Of a stretch of DNA of 64,000 nt, positions 11,760-23,639 are shown in pieces (position 1 is the stretch's first letter; each line of letters opens with the position of its first letter). This DNA comes from Myxocyprinus asiaticus (Eukaryota; Chordata; Actinopteri; Cypriniformes; Catostomidae). The position numbers and the translations under genes are program-made. The notes under the pieces were generated by a model. That model ran no database searches. It saw only the letters and a list, made by a program, of their open reading frames with translations, and was not told where the DNA came from. The DNA is taken from positions 47,250,092-47,314,091 of the forward strand of contig NC_059362.1 of the NCBI RefSeq assembly GCF_019703515.2, given 5' to 3'.

Positions 11760-12566
11760 CTACTTAGTATTTTATAACATTGCTGCAATTTCCAGATTCC
11801 CAAACTGTGTGTCTCTGAATGTGTGAGCAGTTTTCTTAGGCTATTTTTTTCTTTGACCTCAGTCACAGAAATGCACAATGTTTGTTGTTACTTTACATTG
11901 CCTTGTAGCAGAATTTATTTATTTCTTTGGCCAGAGGAAGACCTAATTGGTCTAAATGTTGCAAGCAAGTGTAAGCTAATAAAGTATATTTGGAGCAATA
12001 AATCAGTGTACGGACACTTGCCATTTTATCCTTTTAGCAGCTGTTTAAACAGATCTAAAAAGCCACTATAGGTACAAGGTGGTTCCCCATGAATTTATGC
12101 TCATCTCAGGTTGTCTGTAATGTCATTTCAAAGCACAGTAATCTTTATTAATTTGTTTAGCATGTAACCATCTCTCTGTTGTAACTTTACTTCCAAATAA
12201 ACAAATGTATCATTTGCATATTTCTGCGTATTATTTTCATGCCCAATAAAGCATTTCATCATTAATAAATCCTCCTTTTGCATTTTTATATTAAAGTCTT
12301 TTATTGTTTGCAGTGCATAGACCTTCTATTGTAGTATTACAGTTCACTTGCAAAAATCTTCAACTGAACTCATATCAGCCATTGCACGAGTTTCACCTCT
12401 TAATACGATATGTGATACAATACAAACATAATATTTATTGTGTAGTGGATAAACCACTTTAATAATCATATTAAAATATAACTGAATGTAGTTTATCTTC
12501 CTCAAAGTAAGTAAAATATTGGTTATACATTTTTAAGTGAATAACATAATAGTTTTATGCTTCAAA
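11760..12566. other. Unassigned AT-rich sequence
   Basis: No gene or classifiable element is seen. Confidence 0.5.
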
Positions 12567-12574
12567 CGCTAGAT

Positions 12575-12882
12575 CAGTGGCTCTCATCCAGGGGACCGGG
12601 GCCCACTAGGGGGCCTCATCACACTTCCAAGGGGTCCTCAAGATGACTTAAAATTAATTTAAAATATTAAAGTGATTAAAATAATCCAACTTAATTAAAA
12701 TGCTAAAAATACTTTAAGATGTATGCCCACAAATTATAAACATACTCTCTCTGAAACTTCTAGAATCAAAAATGATCCATGATTAATTATTTTAATTAGA
12801 CACGTCTAGTTTCGGGTGAGGGGACCTTCAAATATGGTCTTGGACAGTAGGGGCTTGGAGATAAAAAGATTGAGAACCACTG
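12575..12882. mobile_element. Non-autonomous hAT element (308 bp)
   Basis: The ends are inverted repeats: CAGTGGCTCTCATCC on the left and TGAGAACCACTG on the right. This matches the CAGTGGTTCTCA ends of many vertebrate hAT elements. The flanks CGCTAGAT (12567-12574) and TGCTAGAG (12883-12890) form an 8-bp target duplication with 6 of 8 matches. The interior is AT-rich and has no transposase. Confidence 0.8.
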
Positions 12883-12890
12883 TGCTAGAG

Positions 12891-13895
12891 GGCCAAAAGT
12901 TACATAGTGTAGCTTTAAACAATTTTTAAAACATTTCTCATTTTTATTCTCATTTTTAACAACCCAACTGTTATTTCAGTTTATTCTGCATTTGTCTGCA
13001 TTTTTTTGAGAATTGAGTAAATATTTTTTGTAAAATTATCTCTAGTTATTGTATCAGCATTGGTCCTTAAAAACATGATTGGTCAACCATTTAGGGGACC
13101 ATCTTAAATGTTAACTCTCTTGCTATGATTTTATATAGTAAACAGTTATTAATTAAAAGTGGATTTTGTAGAAGTATCAGCATGCAATTTTTTTTTTTAT
13201 AAAAAGCACCTTATAGTTTCACGACCTTGACTGTAAAACTGTCAAGCCTTTCTGAAAGCATAATTACGACCCCAACATGTATTACAATTTATTCATTTAG
13301 TTTACACAAACGCATGATTTGTCAGATTTGTCACTTGGAAGAGGCTCCATGTGTTCTTTTCCAGCATGTTGCATTTGCTCCGTATGGAGTGCTGTTGAAC
13401 ACTGAGGTTTTATTTGTTGAAGGAAACTATAATGGCAGGTCAGGTCTCTTCGCTTTTAACGCCTACACAAATATTTGCTCGTGTGGATGAGCAGCTAGCT
13501 ACTGCTTCAGGCGCTGTGGAGCGCGCTCTTTACGCCAACATGTCGCCAACACACACACACGTGAGTGAAACACACAGCTCAGCTGATAGAAGCGTGTTTG
13601 TATTGCGCTGTGAATCACACACAGGGAATTCACTCATCACCATGTTATGACGGACAATCATCTCTCAAGGTGGAACATGGTTCAGTGATGACGACTCTAT
13701 GATATCGCTGGCAGATCTATGACTGGACCTTCAAGAAGGCCATAAAATTGATTTAGAGTTTTAACTTTTATAGTAGATGTTTTCAGTTCTCAGTGGACTC
13801 GTTTCTATTCTGGAAGCGTCCAGAATCACTTCCATACTGTGGCGAAGCTGATTTATCGGCGATGGTCAAACACACTGTGAATTCTGCATTATCTA
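12891..13895. other. Unassigned sequence
   Basis: The patch at about 13320-13720 is GC-richer and has two overlapping frames of 78-87 codons. Neither contains a motif I recognise, and they overlap in different frames. No gene call is made. Confidence 0.4.
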
Positions 13896-13899
13896 TTAA

Positions 13900-16025
13900 A
13901 GGTGCACTCTATATTTTTTATTTTATTTTTTATTATTTTTACATCTTCTTGGACTTGGATGCAGAATCATTCAAACACAATCAAACACTATCATTGTAGA
14001 AATTCAGTCAGCCATGATTAATTTAATCCATAAATGAAAGTGTCCAATAACAGGGCAGATACTAGTCCAAAGGGGGGCGCTATATCGCAAAAAATGTTTA
14101 CGTTTAAAACGTTATAGTCTACGTATACATAAGTCAGGCATATGATATATCATTTGAAAGCTTAGAATCTAAACTTTTCAGAGATAACAACACTTCTGTA
14201 TTTATGTTACTTAAAATAACAAAATAAGACCTCAAAACCTTCATGTTTAAAATTAGCGCCCCCTAGAGGTAATGGGATAGAAATATTTATATAAAAATAA
14301 AAGTCCTTCACATAGAACATGAATGGACAAGTCATATATCAAATGAAAGCTCTCACTCTCAGGAATGTGACTGTACAGTTTATGTTGTTGCACTAATACC
14401 ACAGTTTGAAAGATTTTCAAAAGAATCACAAAGTGAAATATGATTTCTGTAAGTCTTCAAATACAAACGTCTCTTTTATGCTCCGATCACTTGAAAACTG
14501 TTACACTTTTTACTTGTCTCTGAGCTTGCTTGTGAGAATAATCCAATACTATATCTTAAATGTCCAGAACAAAATATGGTCTAGCACAAGGATGGGCAAC
14601 TTGCGGCCCGCAGCCATATACAGCCCACTGTATCGTTGAACACAGCCTGTCGGACAAGACTGAGGATTGATTTTAGTTAATTGTAAAAGTGATTATATAA
14701 AGACTGCATTCAGTTTATGATGTTATTACAACTATCGACCAGAAGAGGTCGCTTGTTCTCAGCAGACCTGCTGATCACTGTAGTTTTCTAGCACGCAACA
14801 TCTAACACTTGTTCATCATTTATAAGGTAAATTGAGCATCATTTTACCATAGCTTGTCATCGAACTAGTGTGAGCTATTGTTAATGTATGCAGGGGAAAC
14901 CCATAATGTACAGACAATGCAAATTAGATTTTCTTGACAATAAGTTATATTATATTGCTTGTCAATTGAACATGACTTTGTACATTTGAACTGCATGTTT
15001 TAGTAAATATGCAAGTTACACAATAATAATTATGTTAGTTATTATTAAATAAAAATATTAATATAGTTAACAAAATCTTTAAAAGCACATTGCATTAGTC
15101 ATGCATAGATTACCCCCAATAAAGAGGAAATTGAGTAATGGGGGTGAACACTGTGAGAGTGCAGATTTGTAATCCAGGCCCCTTGTAGAAAGGAGAAAAA
15201 ATATTGGCCCTCGCCACCTTCAAAGTTGCCCCTCCCTGATCTAGAGGGAAAAGCATGCTAAACAGATCATCAGAAAAAATATGTTTTCAACTATTGATTA
15301 CAAAACGATATATCATCACAAAGGGGAGGATCTCATCTTTGTAATGACACCTAGATTGAGCTTCTATTCCACTCAGAGGCCGAGATATTAGATGAAACAA
15401 TGAGGGTGGTGCTTGAACTGAAAATTAGACTGAATGTCTATGGACGAGCACATCTGTGAGGGCTAAAATGCATTAGAGCGCCACCTACATTTCAGATCTG
15501 TATATTGTGATGGAATGTGATAGAGAAAAAAAATGTCTAGTGCTTGCTGCCACCTAGTGGAATAAAATGAGACTTTTCAAAGTGAACTAAAGTGAACAGA
15601 ACCAAAATAACATAACAAATTTAAGACAACAAAAAAAGTAAAAAATAAAAACATTATTTTTTTATTTTTTATAAACACATACAATATTATTTATAAATAA
15701 TTGGAGTCTTTTTTTTTTTTTTTTGGTTGGTTGGTTCTCTGAAAATAAAAAAATATTTTTGCAATTAGTCCACAGTTTGTGTGAATGGCGAGCTTTTAAA
15801 TTTGAGTGTGAAAAATTGTGTGTGAAAATGCACCAGAGTATAAGGGGTTAAGTGAGTAGGTCATGTGATCTTAAAATGGCCACCCCCATGAGGAGACCCT
15901 CTCCATGTAGAATAAAACAGCTTTTATATCTGCAGTCTTCATCTCATGTGAGTGCTCATGATTTAGACATATTTTTCAAAATTACTATTAATTTCTTTAG
16001 GAGTAAAACATTACTGAGTGCGCCT
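13900..16025. mobile_element. TTAA-flanked element, interrupted by an hAT element
   Basis: The left end is TTAA then AGGTGCACTC (13896-13909); the right end is GAGTGCGCCT then TTAA (16016-16029). These are inverted ends with a TTAA target site, as in Kolobok or piggyBac-type elements. The right arm (about 15850-16025), with 'aaaatggccacc...atgagg' and 'aataaaacagcttttat', is a sequence type often seen dispersed in fish. The middle contains the hAT element at 14587-15238. The arms are not obviously similar beyond the ends, so the pairing is tentative. Confidence 0.45.
14587..15238. mobile_element. Non-autonomous hAT-like element (652 bp)
   Basis: The left end is CAAGGATGGGCAACTTGCGG; the right end, read inverted, is CAGGGAGGGGCAACTTTG. 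Both resemble the CAGGGATGGGCAACT ends of hAT elements. The flanks GTCTAGCA and ATCTAGAG share the core TCTAG, a decayed 8-bp duplication. No transposase is visible. Confidence 0.65.
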
Positions 16026-16029
16026 TTAA

Positions 16030-17428
16030 GGGGCGTTCACCAGAGTTAGGGAGTAATTGTGTTGTAATATTGATGCTACTAACTTGACTTGCTTTTTAGT
16101 AGTGTATACTTTTATAAGAGGCTCTTAAACATCTGTATCATTTACAGCAGATAATATGAATGAAAAAGTCTTTCTGAATGTAAAGCAGTTTTGTTCTGCT
16201 GGCTGTGTATGGGACATCCCCCTGTATGCTATGTGAAAAAAAAACGATGTAGACAGTAAGTGGGTGTAAAAGCAAGTCCAGATCATTTTTCACACTATAA
16301 TAATAATAAAAAAAAGAACTGAGAAATTATATTTTGCATGAAGAAAATTAAGCCTATTTGTAGTAACACTAAGATTGTTTTGCATTGTGATTTTATCTTC
16401 ATGACAATTTAACATAGCTGGTACTCTTAAAGAGACAGTACCATTTTAGTGCTTGTTATACATATTGTAAAAATCGTACAAATGATGCATATAAACTAAC
16501 ATGTGGACAGTTTCCTCTTTCAAGCCCTATATAGACCAATATATGCATGAACCGCCTTTAGACAGTAGTACCTCTGATTTAGTTTATTTGTTATGCTTGT
16601 TACATCTGTCATGTCTGTTTTGTACAGGTGTGTGTGTGTGCATGTGTGTGTGTCTGTGTGTGACTGTATGTGTGTGTGTCCCAGTGAGACACAAAAAGTG
16701 TGTGTGAGAGTGTATGAGAAAGAGACTAAATACACCAGCTCTGATCTTTCTGCGCTGTAGTCTTAAATATTTTTCTCTAGCACCAAACATGTGTCATTTC
16801 TGCCCTGTCCCGCTCCGCAGGCGTTGACTCTTTTCCCTGCACGTGCGTAGACATGAGGCACCGCATGAGTTAACGTGGTTCCAAAGCGCCTTTTAGACCA
16901 TAATGTTTTCCCCTTCTAAATGTAGCTGTATTAATCAGCATGTTACGAGCCTTTAATAATGAACAAATCGATTTCTGTTCTAATTTTGTGAAAATGAATC
17001 AGATGTCATCATCTCTGGAATGGATGACAAGCAAAGACAATAAAATTACTAGTTGGTAGCCAAGAATTTCTCACTTTAATGAAAATATACAAATGTTCCA
17101 TTCAGATGTTTTCTACATTTTCTCTCAGGGGATACCCTTGAACCCCCATACAGCATCATTCCACAGTCACAAGGGCTTCTTGGGTATCTGAATCTAAAGA
17201 AATATAAAAATATTTAATTTGAATGTAAAAATATTCAAACAAATACTGGACTGCTGTCATTATGCTTCAAAACGAACAGATGATCTTTTAACATTCATTT
17301 TCAAATGCACTCGATTGATAAACTATAAAATATTTTCATATTTTGGTAGAAGATCCCTCAGACCCCAGTGCAGTTGTTTTTCTTTACTTCTGCCAACTTT
17401 GAAATAAAAAAAATTGCAATGTGTAAAT
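16030..17428. other. Unassigned sequence with a TG-rich tract
   Basis: An interrupted TG tract lies at about 16627-16712. The frames around it (His-Thr-rich on the minus strand) are repeat artefacts. No gene seen. Confidence 0.5.
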
Positions 17429-17429
17429 G

Positions 17430-17516
17430 TGAATGTATATCGTGGTAAATATCGATATCGAACAATATGTAAAAGAATATCGTGATAACAATTTTGGCAA
17501 TATCGCCCAGCCCTAA
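17430..17516. mobile_element. hAT-like terminal fragment ('TATCGCCCAGCCCTA')
   Basis: The segment with repeated 'atatcg' words ends in AATATCGCCCAGCCCTAA. That is the same terminus type as the hAT element at 47681-49800. Its partner end is not visible, so this is a truncated copy. Confidence 0.5.
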
Positions 17517-17964
17517 CTAAAGGTAAGTGAAGTGTTTATAAGTAAAAATGTAATTCATAGATGCACAAAAAAATCGACATTATATCATGTGTAAAACCAG
17601 AATGTCCAGTGATGCCTGGGTCAAAATTGATTCAAGAACGCAAAATAAACATTTGTTTTACCATCTCTAGAAAATCTCAAATATGGTTGCTGTCAAATCA
17701 AAACATCAACCTGTCCATCAGGGCCGGCACTAGCTATAGGCAGACTAGGAAATTGCCCAGGGCCTCCACATTGCCGTGGGGTTTCCAAAAGGTATTGTAT
17801 GTGAACTTGGTAGTTAGTTGTCTACGATTGGTCTACGCTATTCCAAAACGATGGCAGGAAAATGCTCATTCATATTCATGAGAACAGTGCTTACAAATTT
17901 TTTGGGAACAAAACAAAAGCAGTTTCGGAGCCACCTTATTTACACCCAGAGATATAATATGTCA

Positions 17965-18195
17965 AATCAGAAAAAATAAAAAGTAAATTTTTGGCTAAAA
18001 ATTTTTTTGTGTGATTTTTCAGCAGTTTTTTAGGCTGAGAGTCTCACAATGTATCATAATATATATCTTTAAAACAAAATTCAAAGTTTTCTTTACAATG
18101 ATACCATTGTGATACTTGTGTCGAGTTATAAGCCTTTCATTTTTGGGTATGCCCCTGAAACAGGAAATCTTTAAAACACCTTCAGAGCTTAAAAG
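17965..18195. repeat. Dispersed repeat, part B
   Basis: The segment from 'agtaaatttttggct' through 'aggctgagagtctca' to 'acaccttcagagctta' recurs at about 25383-25640 with roughly 85-90% identity by eye. At 25 kb it is joined to part A. Here part A is missing. Confidence 0.7.
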
Positions 18196-18199
18196 AAAC

Positions 18200-19145
18200 C
18201 ACACTAGAATAATTAAAATCTTCATGATGCTCATCTCCACTGATACATATTTTGTAATGACACTGTTCCAGTAACGATCCAGGTGGAGGTGTAAACGGGC
18301 CATCTGCTGAAGTTCTTAGCTTCATTTTTGATGACAGGTGTCACTGCCGCCGTGTAACACATGTGCTCGATTAGTTTACAATCCACTGTCGAAACCAAGA
18401 TTTTCTATCACCTGTGCTTCAAGCAAGAGCTAATCAGAGTCTGCTTTAGCCACGATTTAAACCTCAAATCTCAGTGATGGACTGATGTATATTAAACCAC
18501 TGCTCATAAACTCCCAAACGCAGTTTAATTTTAGATTTCCAGTGTACCACGACCAAATAACCTTGACAGTGAAGCCCCTTGTGATGTCATTAGACTGTTT
18601 TCTCGTGGCCATTTGCGTGCGAGTTAATTTCCCTACGGGGCGATGGGTTTATATGATTAAATTGTAGCTGTCATGTCTGATCTGGGATCACCAGCGCCGT
18701 TCTGAAGGTTAGCAGGCTAGCGGCTAACTCCGCCCAGCGTCCTTGTGCAAAGAGATCTCATTGAAAAACATGCCAACGCACTGGTGGCATCTGCAAACAA
18801 AAGTCCCTCAGAGGCCTCTTCATCTACACGCCTCATGCTGCATGTTTGCTGTGGTTCCGCTACTCTTTGCTTGCCAAATGAAATGTGGAGGGGCTGATGA
18901 CGAACATGTTTGTGTTCAAATATTATTGATGCCCATTTTTTGCATTTTAAAGGAGAGTTTGCTTGTTATGACACCACTGTTTTCTTTTGATGAAACGCTT
19001 TTCTGTTCATCACAGACATGAAAAGCATGTTTATATCGTTCAGAATAGATAAGATCTTTTATTAAGCGCAGTTTGTAGTATTTCAGGTTGGCTGTATGAA
19101 CAAAACTGTATATCACAGTGTGAGTAATATTATATTAATAAACTG
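18200..19145. other. Unassigned sequence
   Basis: No gene or classifiable element is supported. Frames of 60-92 codons near 18485-19021 show no motif. Confidence 0.45.
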
Positions 19146-19250
19146 GTACCGGTCAAAAGTTTGGACACACTTGACTGAATTTATGTCTCTCATGATGTTC
19201 AAAATATTTTGATCAAAATACTTAAGCTTAAATGCTATAATCTTAATGTT
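19146..19250 (+). mobile_element. Tc1-type left-end fragment
   Basis: The start 'ggtaccggtcaaaagtttgg' followed by 'acacacttgactgaatttatg' is a terminal inverted repeat type common in fish Tc1 elements. The transposase is absent, so only the end survives. Confidence 0.55.
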
Positions 19251-19254
19251 AATT

Positions 19255-19850
19255 TAAGTAATTGTTTGAAGGGAAAGCACCGGCTGTAGTAGCATGAGGC
19301 GAAGTTTGAGTCACAGTGCACGTCGTGGCTGTGCAGTGGGCAAAGGAAGAGTGTGTTCGTAGAGAGTTGTATGCATTGTGGAAGTCAGGAGCAGAGAACA
19401 AACCCTGGCGAAAGAGGGCAGTCGTATTCCCGACACACGGGCAGAGACGAGGAATCCTCCACTGCCGATTCATGGGTGGCGAGGACAGGCGTACAGCAAG
19501 CTGGAAGGTAACCACACTCCCGATACGCGGGCAGAGACAGGCAATGCACAGACACACGAGACAGTGCCAACTAGACAAAGAGGGTAAGGTGAGTTGCTTG
19601 ACAGCACACACAATAATCTAGCGAAGACAGTGAGAGCACACAAGGATTAAGTAGGGAGTGCAGTCAGAGTGGAACAGGTGTAGCTAGCACGTTAATCAGT
19701 GGCATGAGAAGCGCCTCCGTGGGAACAATCAATGTTACCATGGAAACACTGATCATGTGTGCCAGCTCCGCCTGTGAGACATGAGGGAGAGGCTACTGAG
19801 GCTTGTCCTCCACCACCTGGATTGAGGTGCAACAAATCAGGACAAATCTA
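19255..19850. other. GC-richer repeat-like block, unclassified
   Basis: Base composition is clearly higher in G+C than the flanks. The phrase 'ttcccgacacacgggcagag' recurs in altered form about 90 bp later ('tcccgatacgcgggcagag'), so there is an internal imperfect duplication. Overlapping frames of 60-120 codons exist on both strands, but none has a recognised domain. I could not find TG...CA ends with a flanking duplication, so I do not call it an LTR. Confidence 0.4.
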
Positions 19851-20284
19851 GAACAGGATTCATTATTTTCACACTGAAATTTCATGAGACTCAGCTGGCT
19901 GTCAAACACACACTGAGCTACACATAACACATAATCTACTCATATGTACATTCTCAGGCACTTTTTGAGTCTAAATAGATGAACAACTCACATTATTTCA
20001 GTAGTACACCCAAATGACAATAGTCATATCATACTGTTCATGTGTTAAACTTGCTATAGTTTACTTCCATATTGTTTCGACTTCAGCTAACAATGTCAGA
20101 TATAAATCAAGTCAATAACTGAAACATCAGCGCCACCTTGAGTAAGGAAAAACATGTATAATATGTACCGTAAGTGTACATGCATATGAGATACTGCTAA
20201 TTCACCATAGTCACACAGATTATCAATGTGATATAGTAGTTATTTGTATGAATATAGTACTCATTTCTCTTGTAATAAATGCAT

Positions 20285-20440
20285 AGATGATGCATAGATG
20301 CATGATGCATAGATCATTAGATAATCCACATGAAGCACAATGTTACATATGACCACCAGAAGATGGCGCCAAATACATGACACAGATTCAATGATGACTC
20401 AAATGGCACAGAATTAAATGTAGTAGTGAAATCTCATTAC
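20285..20440. repeat. Dispersed repeat, part A
   Basis: The segment from 'gcatagatcattagataatc' through 'gaccaccagaagatggcgcc' to 'gaaatctcattact' recurs at about 25236-25370, nearly identical. At 25 kb it is joined to part B (see 17965-18195). Confidence 0.75.
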
Positions 20441-20529
20441 TATAATCATGTCTGCATGCTATCCAAAATTTAGTCATTGTTGTGTTTATTTTCGAGCATT
20501 TATTTGCACCTAGCTGAGGTAATTTTGCT

Positions 20530-20748
20530 CTACCAGAAATATTCAACAAACAATAAAAAGTCTGCCAACCAATTTCCCTAACATTTTTATGGTCACAACA
20601 TAATTACCACATACCCATATTTTCATCTGTGTTATTTCACAGTTTTTATTTTTTATTTTTTATTTTATTTTATTTTTTTTATTCTAAAATTTGGATTGTT
20701 GTAATAATAAAGAATGAGCACCAGTAGGTGTGTCCAAAGTTAGTGAAT
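20530..20748 (-). mobile_element. Tc1-type end fragment
   Basis: On the minus strand it reads 'tttggacacacctactgg', then 'cattctttattattac', an A-rich tract and 'actgtgaaataacaca'. This is the order seen in the left end of another common fish Tc1 family. No transposase follows. Confidence 0.55.
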
Positions 20749-20970
20749 ATCACAATATAGCTTATTTTGCTGGACATTCAATGAAAAAAAAATTTGTGTT
20801 TGTTTTTTTCAGTGCAGTATTGCCTATTTTTTGATAATCCAGTGAATTAAAGACTTTATAAATGTGAGGTTCTTTATCTGATTATTTATAACAAATAAAT
20901 AAGTCTGAGCCAAAACCAAAATATTCAAAATGTTGTAATATTAAAATTAGTATTGATACTATAAACTTAT

Positions 20971-21626
20971 TGTAACAAGGTTAAAAATGGGAAAGGAAGC
21001 GGGAACTTGCCACGCCTTCCGGCAGTCTTTTCCCCGCCTCCATAGAGCTGGGGAGGGGGACAAGGGGAGGAAAAAAAAAAAAACAGTGAGAGAGCGAGAA
21101 AAACTTGCTCTCTGGTTCCCAGACACACCGTCGCCTAGCCCTTGATCACTCCTCCCCAGGCGGACCAGAACAAGTCCTCCGACCCCTGGTGGATGGAACG
21201 CCCCTCCACGTTTTGGTGGCCGGTAGGGAGCCCCTCCGCCCCTGGCAGCGGCTCCACCACTCCAGGCGGCCGGCAGCGACTCCTCCATCCCCCGGCGGAA
21301 TGCCACGGCTGCTCCTTTTGGCGGATGGCAGTGGCGAGGACTCTACGACAGCACATCCCTCCTCCTTCCCGGGTTTTGGCACCAATGTAACAAGGTTAAA
21401 AATGGGAAAGGAGGAGGCGGGAACCGGCTGAACAATCAAAATAATATTTAATAAAACAAAAAAACACACAACACAACACAAACACACACACAGCAGCTGT
21501 GTGTGACTCTCTCTCTCTCTCGAACTGCCGCATCCCGCCGCACTTATCCCTAACCTCGGCTGATTAGCCCAATTAGGGGCTGGGTGTGCGTAGTCACAGC
21601 CCGGCCCCGCCATCCTCCTCATCACA
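20971..21626 (-). mobile_element. Small non-autonomous LTR element (TRIM-like) with truncated LTR
   Basis: Flanked by CTTAT on both sides (20966-20970, 21627-21631). A complete 241-bp LTR occupies 21386-21626. Next to it, at 21367-21384, lies a primer-binding site equivalent: on the minus strand TGGTGCCAAAACCCGGGA, complementary with one mismatch to the 3' end of eukaryotic tRNA-Phe. The other LTR (from 20971) keeps only about its terminal 37 bp before the sequence diverges. The interior is a GC-rich, repetitive non-coding segment similar to that of the element at 48031-49206. No gag or pol frame exists; frames here are artefacts of base composition. It would have relied on proteins from another element. 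Confidence 0.8.
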
Positions 21627-21740
21627 CTTATATAATAAAATGGATTGTTCTGACTCTGATAAGCCATGATCAAAGTTGTTGTAAAATATCTGATACACGC
21701 ACACCTTGTTACCACACAGTTGAATTTTATTTGAATGTGG

Positions 21741-22254
21741 CAAGTCATTGTTTACTCACCCCTGTGTTGTTGTAACACTATATGTCTTTCTTTCTTTTTC
21801 TGAACACAAAGGGAGAAATTGTGATGTGTGCTCAGTGATGTCATACAATGGCAGTTTATGGTGACCACCTCTTCAAGCTTCAAAAGTATAATTCAGAAGT
21901 CTAATAAATTATTACATGAGACTCATGATTGTTATGAAAGCATACGATAAGATTTGGTGAGAAACAAACTGAAATCTAATGTATTATTTAGCTAAAATGT
22001 TCACTGACCGTTGATGTCTTGTGTGCGTTCATGATAGGACTCGAGAGCAACAGTTCACGCAGCGCCCTCATGACATTGGGGGGTTCAAGCGAAAACTCGT
22101 TTTGTTGATCTAAAAACGGTCCTCCACAGCGATAGTGACAACAGAACACAACACAGCTGCACACAAAACAGAGAACAGAACTTCCTAAACGTGTCTGAAG
22201 AGTTTGTAATCGAAGAATTGATGCATTTCTATGTCCAGCCTAGTGTGCTTACAA
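21741..22254 (+). mobile_element. One arm of the palindromic TTAA element family
   Basis: From 'agtcattgtttactcacccc' to 'tgatgcatttctatgtccagcc' it matches the left arm (55350-55850) and the inverted right arm of the element at 55323-57196. The terminal 27 bp or so and the second arm are missing. It contains the frame start at 22191 reading MSEEFVIEELMHFY, also found in the arms at 55 kb. Confidence 0.75.
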
Positions 22255-23545
22255 ACAAGGTTTTTTTTTTTTTTCAGAATTATATTTATCACTCACGCAT
22301 AAGTATCACATACAAAATGGCAACACTTCTTATTCTACAAGATCTTGTTGTATCTAGTCTCAGATTAGCATACTAACTCTCATGTGATTCTAGCAGCAGA
22401 AGTTAAACAGCACGACCGCAGTCAAGTGCTAGAACTCAGCTACTGGGCTCAAGATGCATGTGGCAATTTAGCATCCACTCGTATTTGCATCTGGCATTGT
22501 TAAAACCCTCATAGGAAGCGTGAATAGAACTCTAATTAGAGTGGCCGTGAAGTGTTTGGCCTGCGTTTAACCTTCATCCCGTATACAATATTCCCTGCAT
22601 CCCACATCGCAAAGTATTGCACTAATTCCCAGCATGCATGAATAATTGTTGCTGCACACCCACATGATTGTCCATGTCAAAACTATAGACTCTTAAGGCG
22701 TCCCTGCAGTCAACATCCACGTTATAAATCACTCTGACGAGAGCACTGGGAATTGTTAGCAGCCATTTCGCTTGTGTCAGCGCAGATGAAACTCACAATT
22801 AAAGGCCCTATTAAGGAGAGTGAAGTATCCTAAAGGTACAGCAATCTCTGTTCTTCACTGTTGTTGTCTTATTTTCTAGTAAAAATATACAAAACATCCT
22901 TAAAACAAGAAGAAATTCTGTGAAAAGCTGAATGAGTCTTGTTTTGATATTTTTTGGATATTAGCTGATTTTTTTATGATGATGCTTAAACAAAAATATC
23001 AAATTATTAAGCTTAGTATTTCTAGAATGACAGGATATTCGTCTGTATAAAGTTTAACCCCTGAGCGACCTTTGGGACATTTTTGTCTTTTTCATTTTTG
23101 TTTTTTTATTTTGGCTGTGTTAATGCCAACAGCATACATTTTGCCAAAGGTGTGTATTTTTGGGAGAATTTTGATATTTCAACCTCAGTTCCTATAATAC
23201 ATCTATAATACACTGTGTACACAAAATAGTTACACTCAGGACCTTCAGGACAAAAATGTCCCCATTGAAACCCATTAAAACTGCAATATATGATCCCAGT
23301 GCCATTAAAGCATAAAATCATGAAGTCTATGATATTATGCTTTCATTCAAGAGCCCTGTCTTCAAAATTTACATTTTTAATATTTTCCACCAGATGGCAC
23401 CGTCTTTCTCATGTTTAGCCTATGGAGCAAATACATGCTTTTCCCCTATTCTCTGTTTGCTGTATTATAGAGCACTGCAGGCTAATTGAATAAATTATGC
23501 AGCTAAACTTGTGTGGGTGTGTTTTGTATGTGTGTATTGAGAAGT
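22255..23545. other. Unassigned; includes possible conserved non-coding segment
   Basis: The part at about 22490-22830 is free of recognisable repeats, of balanced composition and rich in TAATT/ATTA words, with GCATGCATGAATAATTG. Such features are common in vertebrate conserved non-coding elements, but conservation cannot be tested here. The part at 22850-22990 resembles a dispersed fish repeat also seen at 25990-26130. No gene. Confidence 0.35.
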
Positions 23546-23547
23546 GT

Positions 23548-23550
<3 letters not shown>

Positions 23551-23599
<49 letters not shown>
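23551..23599. repeat. (TG)n microsatellite
   Basis: About 24 uninterrupted TG dinucleotides. Confidence 0.98.
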
Positions 23600-23605
<6 letters not shown>

Positions 23606-23639
23606 CAACAGTGGCATTATGTAAACAAACTTGCATTTA

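Noticed and set aside
17719..17780. hAT-like start CAGGGCCGGCACTAG
   Set aside because: Looks like an element end, but I found no matching inverted end or target duplication.
19255..19850. LTR call for the GC-richer block
   Set aside because: No TG...CA ends with a flanking duplication could be found.
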